Assembly (NCBI GenBank): GCA_965243805.1 | Contig: OZ251577.1 | Span: forward strand, 1,736,001 to 1,800,000 | DNA from: CATQHQ01 sp965243805 | GTDB lineage: Bacteria; Gemmatimonadota; Gemmatimonadetes; Longimicrobiales; Gaopeijiaceae | Length of the DNA stretch: 64,000 bases | Reading direction: 5' to 3' | In this document: in pieces, positions 23,575 through 29,907 of the stretch | How positions within the stretch are numbered: position 1 is the first letter of the stretch | Layout of the letters: each line of letters opens with the position of its first letter | The notes under the pieces: generated by a model | Seen by the model: the letters and a program-made list of their open reading frames with translations, nothing else | Database searches by the model: none | Told to the model about the DNA's origin: nothing | Made by a program: the position numbers and the translations under genes

Positions 23575-24564
23575 TTGTCAGTGGACGACACTAATCCGCA
23601 TGGCGCGGCGAATCCGCGCACCGCGAAGACGAATCCGCACACCGCGAACCGGACGGGCCTCACGGTGCGGGAGCTCGAAGAGAGTACGGGCTTCGACCGT
23701 CGGACGATCGCGTACTATGTGCAGGAGGGTCTGCTGCCCCGCGTGGGCCGCCGAGGTCGCCGCACTCGATACCCCACCTACATCCGAGACCGACTTCTCT
23801 TCGTCCGGCGAGTTCGGGAGGCCGAGGACGCCGGCGACATCCCGCCCGTCTCCCTGGCCGAGCTGGCAGAAGTGTTCGCCCGGCTCCCGCGAGGAGTGGT
23901 CGCCGCTGTGGCGGACGGCACTGCTTCGGTGTCGAAGGAGCTGTTCGCGGACGACGAGGCTGGGGTCCAGGCGGAGGCGAGCAGGATCCGGTCGGCCGCG
24001 GCGCGCCGGAGGGTGCTGAAGGAGCGGGTGCGGCTTTCGCGGCGGCGGCGGCCCGGTGGGGTGAGCGATTCCCCCGGCTTGGCGAGCGACCCTTCTGGCT
24101 CGGTGGCCGACTCCCCCAGCGGGGTGGCCGACCCCTCTGGCGTGGCGAGCGAGTCCCGAGCCGAACTCCCTGAAGCGATGGATCGGGGGGCGATGGATCG
24201 AGGGGCGGGCGTGGTCCACTATCTAATGGCGCCGTCGGGGAGCTGGGCTGGGGAAGCGGCGGCGGACTGCGGGGACAAGGCGGACTACGGGGACAAGGCG
24301 GACTACGGGGACAAGGAGCGGGTGGCGGCCGTCCTCGGCATCACCTTGGCGGCCGTGTCCGAGGCGGCGCGCCGTCGCGAGGAGGAGTCGCCCGATCCCG
24401 TGGACACGTGGATGCGCGCCGAGGTCGTGCCCGGCGTTGAACTCTCGGTGCGGGGGGCCACCGAGGAGGACTTGGAGCTGCTGGAGCACGCCGCCGCGAG
24501 CCTGCGGGAGCTGGTGGTGGGGAAGCGTCGGGCGGTGGCGGGAGCATCCCTCGGAGACGAGTAG
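23575..24564 (+). CDS. MerR-like transcriptional regulator with low-complexity linkers
   Basis: About 329 residues from TTG (23575), or 327 from GTG (23581); neither has a ribosome binding site, so the message may be leaderless. The winged-helix DNA-binding domain is clear: LTVRELEESTGFDRRTIAYYVQ, then LLPRVGRRGRRTRYPTY and a dimer helix (RLLFVRRVREAEDAGD). The middle is a degenerate Ser/Pro/Gly/Asp linker with short tandem repeats (VADSPSGVADPSG, DRGAMDRGAG, KADYGDKADYGDK). The C-terminal 90 residues (VVPGVELSVRGATEEDLELL) form a small separate domain that may sense a ligand. It likely controls the divergent ARPP-1-like gene and itself. Confidence 0.78.
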   Translation: MSVDDTNPHGAANPRTAKTNPHTANRTGLTVRELEESTGFDRRTIAYYVQEGLLPRVGRRGRRTRYPTYIRDRLLFVRRVREAEDAGDIPPVSLAELAEVFARLPRGVVAAVADGTASVSKELFADDEAGVQAEASRIRSAAARRRVLKERVRLSRRRRPGGVSDSPGLASDPSGSVADSPSGVADPSGVASESRAELPEAMDRGAMDRGAGVVHYLMAPSGSWAGEAAADCGDKADYGDKADYGDKERVAAVLGITLAAVSEAARRREEESPDPVDTWMRAEVVPGVELSVRGATEEDLELLEHAAASLRELVVGKRRAVAGASLGDE

Positions 24565-24654
24565 TCGCAGGGCTCTCCGCCCCAGAAAAGAGGCTCCCCG
24601 CCCGAAAAAAAATTAGTCCCAACGAGACATGGAAACGCCCAATTTGGGGACTTA

Positions 24655-24698
24655 AACTCGGGGTACGCGGATCGAACGCCCACCTCCGACCCCGAGTT
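24655..24698 (+). promoter_or_regulatory. Long hairpin directly upstream of C39 peptidase start
   Basis: AACTCGGGGT (24655-24664) and ACCCCGAGTT (24689-24698) are perfect inverted repeats around a 24-nt loop, ending 7 nt before the ATG at 24706. The start has no clear Shine-Dalgarno sequence. The hairpin could control translation of the peptide operon, or the arms could be an operator. Confidence 0.45.
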
Positions 24699-24705
24699 CC
24701 CCTGG

Positions 24706-25374
24706 ATGAACCCTCTTCTCCGACGCTCTCCACGTCCTGCGCGGCACCCTCTCCCCTCTAGGGGACGCCGCCGCCGGGCTACGGCTGTCTCGGTACTCCT
24801 CGCGGCACCCCTGACGGTGGTTGCCGCTGGATTCCTGGCAGCCGATCCGGCGCGCTTGAGCCGTGCGGCAGCGCGGGCGCAGGTGATCGTGCTCGGAGGT
24901 TCCTACGAGGGACGTGAAGGGGTGGTCCTGCAATCGGGGCTGAACGACTGCGGTCCTGCGGCTCTCGCAAACGTGTTCCAGTCTCTGGGCATGGAAGCGC
25001 CTCCTTCGGACTCGCTGGAGACCCTGGCCGGCACGGGCCCGCGGGGAACTCGGGCCAGCGGCCTGATCAGGGCCGCGGCCGTCTTCGGCCTGGAGCTCGC
25101 CCTGGTGCGGGTCGACTGGGAGGACCGGCGGCGCGTGCCCACCCCGTTCATCGCGTGGGTGCACGAGAGCCACTTCGTCGCGGTCACGGAACAGGCAGGC
25201 GGCCGCTTCACCGTCCTGGACCCCCAGGTGGGCCGCTACTCGGTCGGCGAAGAAGCGTTCCGTTCGATCTGGTCCGGCGAGGCGGTCGTCCTCGACATCC
25301 GGACCGAGGCCGCCGCGACAACCCTGCGCGGCGGTCCCCACAACTCACCCCCAATTCGGGAGGAAGCATCATGA
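24706..25374 (+). CDS. Membrane-anchored stand-alone C39 (double-glycine) peptidase
   Basis: 222 residues. An Arg-rich N-terminus is followed by one membrane segment (about 25-46), predicting a cytoplasmic N-terminus and an extracytoplasmic C39 domain. Papain-like C39 residues are present with correct spacing: Q76 (oxyanion), C82 in LNDCGPAAL, H156 in ESHFVAV and D172 in VLDPQVG. C39 enzymes cut bacteriocin and microcin leaders after GG, GA or GS; most are fused to an ABC exporter, but this one is not. Its stop overlaps the start of the first of five exported small peptides (ATGA). It is therefore the probable processing protease of those peptides. Confidence 0.85.
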   Translation: MNPLLRRSPRPARHPLPSRGRRRRATAVSVLLAAPLTVVAAGFLAADPARLSRAAARAQVIVLGGSYEGREGVVLQSGLNDCGPAALANVFQSLGMEAPPSDSLETLAGTGPRGTRASGLIRAAAVFGLELALVRVDWEDRRRVPTPFIAWVHESHFVAVTEQAGGRFTVLDPQVGRYSVGEEAFRSIWSGEAVVLDIRTEAAATTLRGGPHNSPPIREEAS

Positions 25375-25667
25375 AGAAGTCACGCATCCTCGTTCTGGCG
25401 CTCGCGCTGTCGGCTGGCCTCGCCGGGGCGAACCCTGGCCAACCGGCCCAGCCGTCCCTCGCTCCCGCGCCTGCCCAGACCATCTCTCAGGCGCCTCCGA
25501 GCACCGTGGAAGTCGCCACCGACCCGGCCGCCGCCTCGGACATCGTGGGCGCCGGCCCCTGGTTGCTGAGGCTCGCGAAGAAGCTCTTGAAGAAGATCGC
25601 GTGCACCGGATCGCTCTCGAGCAACTTCTGGATGCTCTTGGTGCAGATACAGGTCTGCTTCGAGTAG
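25371..25667 (+). CDS. Exported peptide precursor 1, cationic amphipathic core, two Cys
   Basis: 98 residues, with GGGAGGAAGC before the ATG. Residues 1-20 are a Sec signal (MKKSRILVLALALSAGLAGA), followed by a Pro/Ala/Ser-rich spacer (21-55). D57-IVGAG62 is the conserved G-x-G site. The predicted core (63-98) begins PWLLRLAKKLLKKIA, a strongly cationic amphipathic helix typical of membrane-active peptides, and has only two cysteines (C78, C96). It overlaps the C39 gene and is the most divergent of the five. I infer Sec export, cleavage after GAG by the C39 enzyme and one disulfide. Confidence 0.75.
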   Translation: MKKSRILVLALALSAGLAGANPGQPAQPSLAPAPAQTISQAPPSTVEVATDPAAASDIVGAGPWLLRLAKKLLKKIACTGSLSSNFWMLLVQIQVCFE

Positions 25668-25708
25668 CTGCTCCTCTACCGGCATCCGATGGACCCCCAA
25701 CCAACCGC

Positions 25709-25730
25709 GCCGCTGCAACAAGGCTGCGGC
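25709..25730 (+). other. Intergenic hairpin between precursor genes 1 and 2
   Basis: GCCGC (25709-25713) pairs with GCGGC (25726-25730). A related hairpin (26103-26129) lies in the next gap, where GCGCCGCTGCA also recurs. They may set mRNA stability or expression ratios of the peptide genes. Confidence 0.45.
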
Positions 25731-25763
25731 ACAACCATCACCCCCTTCTAGGGAGGAAGCATC

Positions 25764-26066
25764 ATGAAGAAGAACCGTACACTCGTCCTCGCGCTGTCGC
25801 TGTCGGTCGGCCTCCTCGGTATCGGCGCCACGCCGTCGGTCGACGCACCCCTGCCGACACCTCCGAGCACGGAGGCGCCTCTGGCGTCGCCCGCAGTCGT
25901 GGAGGCTCCGTCCAACGGCAACGGTCCACTGGACGTCTCGGGCAGCGGCCCCTGGTGGAAGAAGTGGGCGTGCATCACCTGCTTCGGCGTCGGGATCGGT
26001 GTCTCCGCCGCCAATGCCCTGGTCGGCGGCATCGTGGTGGGCGCATGCGCAAGGGCGTGCTTCTAG
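25764..26066 (+). CDS. Exported peptide precursor 2, CX2C...CX3C core
   Basis: 100 residues; the ribosome binding site and start (GGGAGGAAGCATCATGAAGA) are identical to those of precursor 1. Sec signal MKKNRTLVLALSLSVGLLG, then a Pro-rich acidic spacer, then L56-DVSGSG62. The predicted core (63-100) begins PWWKKWACITCFG and ends GACARACF, with cysteines at 70, 73, 95 and 99: CX2C, 21 residues, CX3C. The core is hydrophobic and Gly-rich with a cationic, Trp-rich front. Two disulfides between the pairs would give a stapled helical hairpin, which is inference. It is best read as a mature bacteriocin-like peptide released by the C39 protease. Confidence 0.78.
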   Translation: MKKNRTLVLALSLSVGLLGIGATPSVDAPLPTPPSTEAPLASPAVVEAPSNGNGPLDVSGSGPWWKKWACITCFGVGIGVSAANALVGGIVVGACARACF

Positions 26067-26102
26067 CTCCATCTAGCCCGCTGCCAGTCCCCGAATCTCC
26101 GC

Positions 26103-26129
26103 GGCGCCGCTGCACAGTGCGGTGGTGCC
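26103..26129 (+). other. Intergenic hairpin between precursor genes 2 and 3
   Basis: GGCGCCGC (26103-26110) faces GCGGTGGTGCC (26119-26129) with a small bulge or G-U pairs. It resembles the hairpin at 25709-25730. Confidence 0.4.
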
Positions 26130-26163
26130 TCACTCACCCGTAGGTCTTCAGGAGGAATCAAAG

Positions 26164-26460
26164 ATGATCAAGACTCGGATGCTCGTTCTGTCCGTCTCGC
26201 TCGCCGTCGGCTTCCTCGGCGCGAACACCGCGCCGCCGCCCGCCGATCCTTCTCTCGTGCCCGCAGCCTCCGCCTCATCGTCGTCATACGTCGTCGGCAA
26301 CGTCGAGCCTGCATCGACGAACATCCTCGATGTCAGTGGCAGCGGCGGCTTCTGGAGGAAGGTGGCGTGCGTGGGCTGCGCCGTCGCGCTCGTGGCCATG
26401 CCGTTCCTGGTTCTCAACCCGATCGGTGTAGTCGGGTGCGCCGCCGCGTGCTTCCTCTAG
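26164..26460 (+). CDS. Exported peptide precursor 3, CX2C...CX3C core
   Basis: 98 residues from the ATG at 26164 (CAGGAGGAATC upstream; an in-frame ATG at 26122 lacks the signal sequence at its N-terminus). Sec signal MIKTRMLVLSVSLAVGFLGA, Pro/Ser-rich spacer, then L55-DVSGSG61, identical in six positions to precursor 2. The core (62-98) begins GFWRKVACVGC and ends VVGCAAACFL, with cysteines at 69, 72, 92 and 96. It is the closest relative of precursor 2 and shares the aromatic/cationic front and hydrophobic centre (AVALVAMPFLVL). Confidence 0.78.
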   Translation: MIKTRMLVLSVSLAVGFLGANTAPPPADPSLVPAASASSSSYVVGNVEPASTNILDVSGSGGFWRKVACVGCAVALVAMPFLVLNPIGVVGCAAACFL

Positions 26461-26507
26461 GCCAATCCGCCAGCCTTTTCCACACTCAAACGAGAGGAGT
26501 CAATCAC

Positions 26508-26795
26508 ATGACCAAGTCGCGCACGCTCGTACTCGCTTTAGCCCTGTCGCTCAGCCTGTCCGTGACCGGCTCTGTTCCCCCGCTTCCTGCACCCAGTCCT
26601 GGGCCTGATTCCCCGGTCCTCGGCGACGTTCAGGGCAACGGATTGGGCGCCATTCTCGCCTGCGCGGGATGCGTCGCCGGAGGCATCATGCTCATCAAGG
26701 CAGGCGGCGCAGCAATCCTTGCCGCGGCCTATCACCGGGGTTCGACAGCCATCGTCGGTGCGTGCGTTGCAGCCTGCATCGAAGCGTTCGACTGA
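26508..26795 (+). CDS. Exported peptide precursor 4, CX2C...CX3C core
   Basis: 95 residues from the ATG at 26508 (GAGAGGAG upstream). Sec signal MTKSRTLVLALALSLSLSV, a short Pro-rich spacer, then L38-GDVQGNG45. The core (46-95) is the longest at 50 residues. It begins LGAILACAGC and ends GACVAACIEAFD, with cysteines at 52, 55, 86 and 90. The middle (AGGIMLIKAGGAAILAAAYHRG) could form a membrane-spanning helix. It lacks the Trp/Lys front of precursors 2 and 3, so it may act as a partner peptide. Confidence 0.75.
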   Translation: MTKSRTLVLALALSLSLSVTGSVPPLPAPSPGPDSPVLGDVQGNGLGAILACAGCVAGGIMLIKAGGAAILAAAYHRGSTAIVGACVAACIEAFD

Positions 26796-26828
26796 CCCCT
26801 CACGCTACCAAGCACAAGGAGGACATCC

Positions 26829-27125
26829 ATGAAATCGACACCAACTCGCCTGTCTCTGGCCCTGCTCGCCGCCCTGGCACTCGCTCACTCGGGTACCGGT
26901 GGTGCGCCGCGGGCCTCGCAGGCAGCGACAACGACTCAACCCGCAGCCGTCGCTCTGGCCAACTCCGATGTACTGGGAGCGGGGCGCTGGATCGCCAGAG
27001 CCGTCTGCATCGGATGCATCGGGACGGCTTTGGCCACGGGCGGAGCCAGCATCATGGGTCTGGCCCTGCTCGTAGCGAGCCATCCCGGCCTCGCGGGGTT
27101 CTGCCTCGGAGCCTGTCTGACCTGA
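26829..27125 (+). CDS. Exported peptide precursor 5, CX2C...CX3C core
   Basis: 98 residues with ACAAGGAGGACATCC upstream. Sec signal MKSTPTRLSLALLAALALAH, an Ala/Thr/Gln spacer, then D47-VLGAG52. The core (53-98) begins RWIARAVCIGC and ends FCLGACLT, with cysteines at 60, 63, 92 and 96. The cysteine pattern matches precursors 2-4 although the rest has diverged. It is the last peptide before a strong hairpin and the maturation/ABC genes. Confidence 0.75.
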   Translation: MKSTPTRLSLALLAALALAHSGTGGAPRASQAATTTQPAAVALANSDVLGAGRWIARAVCIGCIGTALATGGASIMGLALLVASHPGLAGFCLGACLT

Positions 27126-27204
27126 CGGCTGACCCGCCCAGACGACCAGCAGCCGGCGTGCGGACCTAGACGATAGGGAGGCGTAGCAGTCTGCCGGTCG
27201 ATTC

Positions 27205-27236
27205 GGTCCGGGGGCGTCGAGAGAGGCCCCCGGACC
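27205..27236 (+). terminator. Strong GC hairpin separating peptide genes from maturation/ABC genes
   Basis: GGTCCGGGGGC (27205-27215) and GCCCCCGGACC (27226-27236) form a perfect 11-bp stem with a 10-nt loop. No U-tract follows, so it may be an attenuator or an RNA-stability element rather than a full terminator. It would make the peptide transcript more abundant than the downstream genes. Confidence 0.6.
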
Positions 27237-27260
27237 ACTCCCCCCAACCAAGAGAGCACT

Positions 27261-27821
27261 ATGAACTCGTCCAGATCACTCCCGAAGAAGAAGGTGGGGG
27301 CCGCACTCGCGGCCGTCGGCGCCGTCGCGGCCTTCGCGGCGCCCCTGTTGCTAGGTCTCACAAGAGCCGGAAATGCGCCTCCCAAGCCTCCATGGTCGTT
27401 GCCGTTCGTAACGGCGCAACACCAGGCAGGGGACACATGGACGTCCAGAAACGACTTGATGCGCCCGGCCGCCCTCATGTACGTCAACGACACGTGCATC
27501 CACTGCAAGGCCGAGTTGCGACTTTGGGACTCGCTGACGGCCGAGGGCGATCCGCCCGAACTCCGCATCGTCGCTTCGCCATCTTCGGAGACGCGCGAGG
27601 CGTCGTGGGTGCCGTCCGCCCTCCGCGCGCAGGTACTCAAGGACACGGACGGCAGCGTGGCACAGGCGCTGAGCGTGCAGGCCGTGCCCGTCACCTACTG
27701 GATCGATGCGAACGACACGGTGCGGTTGGTTCATGTCGGCCGCAGCACCCCCCAGCGGATCGCCGAAGCTGTTCGGACGGTCAGCGAGCGTACCGCTGGC
27801 ACCGGCTCCAAAGCCCGATGA
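27261..27821 (+). CDS. Membrane-anchored thioredoxin-like protein (CIHC)
   Basis: 186 residues. A basic start (RSLPKKK) and one membrane segment (about 12-33) place the rest outside the cytoplasm. The thioredoxin fold is indicated by AALMYVNDTCIHCKAELRLW, with a CIHC active site near residues 78-81, and by VPVTYWIDANDTVRLVHVG, which holds the cis-proline region. CxHC is typical of disulfide oxidants (DsbA-like CPHC/CIHC). Its position after the cysteine-rich peptide genes suggests that it forms or reshuffles their disulfides. The stop overlaps the next start (ATGA). Confidence 0.78.
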   Translation: MNSSRSLPKKKVGAALAAVGAVAAFAAPLLLGLTRAGNAPPKPPWSLPFVTAQHQAGDTWTSRNDLMRPAALMYVNDTCIHCKAELRLWDSLTAEGDPPELRIVASPSSETREASWVPSALRAQVLKDTDGSVAQALSVQAVPVTYWIDANDTVRLVHVGRSTPQRIAEAVRTVSERTAGTGSKAR

Positions 27822-28471
27822 GCCGCGGCGAGCCCTCCAAGGTCGTCGCGGCGGTGCGGCGGTTCGCCAGCCATCTCGTCCCGAGCATGGACGACATCCG
27901 CAACCACCGGCCCATTATCGCTCCGCTGGTCGCAGGATGGCTCTTCGCCATCGCTTCCGCCTATTCCCTCTGGCCGTTCGTTGCGGGCACCTTGCCCGCG
28001 GAGCAGGTCGAGGGCGTGGCGGTGCTGTTCTGGGTCGCGGCCTCGCTGGCACCCGTACTGGTCCTGCTAAAAGCTGGGGTGATGGCCGTCCTGGGTTGGG
28101 CGATCCTGACCCTGGTCAACTCCGAGCGTCGCTTGCGCATCCTCTTGTCGGTCCTGCTGTACGGCGAGGCCATCTTGGCGGCGCAAGGCATCTTCGCGGC
28201 CGGGGTCGTGCGAGTCTTCCACAGCGGAGACTCCCCATCTCCCGAGAACTTCAGCACCGCAATCGGACTCGCGGCGTTCGTGCCGTCGTCCCATCCGGTC
28301 TTGCAGGCCATGGCCGGCGGCGCAACCTTGCTGCATGTGGCTTGGTGCGCCTTCCTCTACATCGCCTTCCGACGAGCCGTGGAACTGAAGCGGCTTCCCG
28401 CAGGCGCGCTGGCCGCGCTGTTCTGGGCCGCAATCATTGGGCTGGCAGGCGCCCAAGCATCCTTCCTCTAA
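27818..28471 (+). CDS. Polytopic membrane protein of the peptide cluster
   Basis: 217 residues from the ATG at 27818; further upstream codons are noise over the thioredoxin-like gene. About five hydrophobic segments are seen (for example IIAPLVAGWLFAIASAYSLW, VLFWVAASLAPVLVLLKAG, VAWCAFLYIAFRRAVELK, ALAALFWAAIIGLAGAQ). The layout resembles Yip1-like membrane proteins. No enzymatic motif. It is coupled to the thioredoxin-like gene and lies 18 bp before the ABC ATPase gene. Likely an immunity or transporter accessory protein, by context only. Confidence 0.7.
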   Translation: MSRGEPSKVVAAVRRFASHLVPSMDDIRNHRPIIAPLVAGWLFAIASAYSLWPFVAGTLPAEQVEGVAVLFWVAASLAPVLVLLKAGVMAVLGWAILTLVNSERRLRILLSVLLYGEAILAAQGIFAAGVVRVFHSGDSPSPENFSTAIGLAAFVPSSHPVLQAMAGGATLLHVAWCAFLYIAFRRAVELKRLPAGALAALFWAAIIGLAGAQASFL

Positions 28472-28489
28472 CTGGACCAGCCGCGATCC

Positions 28490-29215
28490 ATGGTGCGTCT
28501 CCGAAAGTTCAGCGTGCGGTACCCGAACTTCCACCTCGAGCCTCTCGACCTGCACTTCCGCGCAGGTGAGCGGATCGCCGTCGTCGGGGCCAATGGGGCG
28601 GGCAAGAGCACCACCCTCAAGGCCATTGCCGGAAGGTCGCGACAGTACGACGGTACCGTGGAGATCGGCGGCCGCGAGGTGCGCTCCCATCTGCCGGGAA
28701 TTCGCGAGGAGATAGGCTTTCTGCCGGAGCGTCTGCTGGGCTTCGGGTGGATGTCGGTGGCGGAGCACCTGAAGTTCCTGTCGAACTTCTTTCCGACATG
28801 GGACGACGACTACGCCCAGTCGCTCCTCGGTCGATTGGAGCTGCCGCCCGGCTCCAAGGTCGGCACGCTCTCCAAGGGCATGGCCGTCAAGCTGTCTCTC
28901 GTGGGTGCCGAGGCACCGCGCCCGCCCGTCCTCATCCTCGACGAACCCACGTCGGGCATCGATCCCCTGATGCGCGGCGAGCTGTTGGCCGTGATCAAGG
29001 AAGCGGTCCCCAGAGGACACGACCGCTTGGTGCTGTTCTCGAGCCACATCCTCGAAGACGTGGAGCAGATCGCGGACCGGGTGGTCCTGCTCCGCCAAGG
29101 GAAGCTCATCGGCGACGCTTCCGTCGCCGACCTCCGCGACCGCGATGCGGACACTCCTCTTTCCCGCCTTCTCTACTCCGTCCTCTCGTCCAATGAACCC
29201 ACGTCACCTGCGTAG
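28490..29215 (+). CDS. ABC transporter ATP-binding protein (BcrA/YtrB-like)
   Basis: 241 residues. Walker A GANGAGKSTT near 33-42, Q-loop region GFLPERLLGF, signature LSKGMAVKLSLV (the LSKGM form typical of BcrA/YtrB/Nod-type drug and peptide-resistance ABC subunits), Walker B PVLILDEPTSGIDP, and the H-switch LFSSHILEDVE. It pairs with the permease encoded just downstream, which overlaps it. In antimicrobial peptide clusters such ATPase-permease pairs usually protect the producer or export the peptide. Confidence 0.92.
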   Translation: MVRLRKFSVRYPNFHLEPLDLHFRAGERIAVVGANGAGKSTTLKAIAGRSRQYDGTVEIGGREVRSHLPGIREEIGFLPERLLGFGWMSVAEHLKFLSNFFPTWDDDYAQSLLGRLELPPGSKVGTLSKGMAVKLSLVGAEAPRPPVLILDEPTSGIDPLMRGELLAVIKEAVPRGHDRLVLFSSHILEDVEQIADRVVLLRQGKLIGDASVADLRDRDADTPLSRLLYSVLSSNEPTSPA

Positions 29216-29900
29216 CCTTCTCGGCGTCGAACTTCGACGCGGCCAAAGAAGCCTCCTGACAGCACTAGGCATCGCGGGGGTGGGCGCACTCCTGCGAGCC
29301 GTCGGTCTCGTGGAAACCGAGACGAGCGTGTGGTTCGTGGTCGGGGCCACGGTGTACCTCAGCATGATAGCTCCGGCGAACATCCTCAAGGACAAGCTGA
29401 CTGGGCATCTGGAGTTTACGACCACGCTTCCCGTTTCAAGCGACGCTCTCGCCGTCGCTGCCTTCGTGGCAATCGGGCTGGGATTCATTCCCCTGAGCGC
29501 GGTGGTCACTGGGGCGATCAACTGGGTAGTCCTACCCGAGCTGGGGATCGGCGGCGGGGCTTGGTGGGTACTGGGAACGGCACTCGCGGCCTGGGCCATC
29601 TTCTCCGCCGGGGCCTTCGTCCTCATGGGCGTCCTGATCCGGTTCGATCTCAGCAAGGTCGGGGTGATGCCCTTCGCCATCTTCATCTTGCTGGCCCTCT
29701 TCGGCGACCCCATAGAAGAGTGGATTGCCTCTCGCGCACCGGCCATCGTCAATTTCCTGGCGTCCAACCCCGCCCTGGCTGGGGTCCTGGCCACCACCGC
29801 CCTCCTCCTGCTGGCGGCCTCGCCGTTCGCCGTCGGCTTCTTCCTGATCCGCCAGGGCTTCGAGAAGTTTCGGCCGAAGCCCGACGCCATCGACTGGTGA
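29193..29900 (+). CDS. ABC transporter permease, ABC-2 type
   Basis: 235 residues from the ATG at 29193; the in-frame ATG at 29145 would add 16 residues of low-quality sequence over the ATPase gene. Six hydrophobic segments are seen (for example VWFVVGATVYLSMIAPANIL, LAVAAFVAIGLGFIPLSAVV, WWVLGTALAAWAIFSAGAF, VLATTALLLLAASPFAVGFF). It overlaps the ATPase gene by 23 bp, so the two form one transporter. The gene ends 7 bp before the convergent RND exporter gene, which marks the right end of the peptide cluster. Confidence 0.82.
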   Translation: MNPRHLRSLLGVELRRGQRSLLTALGIAGVGALLRAVGLVETETSVWFVVGATVYLSMIAPANILKDKLTGHLEFTTTLPVSSDALAVAAFVAIGLGFIPLSAVVTGAINWVVLPELGIGGGAWWVLGTALAAWAIFSAGAFVLMGVLIRFDLSKVGVMPFAIFILLALFGDPIEEWIASRAPAIVNFLASNPALAGVLATTALLLLAASPFAVGFFLIRQGFEKFRPKPDAIDW

Positions 29901-29907
29901 GCTGACG

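Noticed and set aside
24595..24705. tRNA-like sequence or terminator before the C39 gene
   Set aside because: TTCGATC is present on the minus strand but arms do not form a cloverleaf; the A-run at 24605 lies in the wrong place for a terminator of the MerR gene.
26936..27694. 252-codon minus-strand frame over the last peptide and thioredoxin-like genes
   Set aside because: No ribosome binding site and poor protein character; it shadows the clear plus-strand genes.
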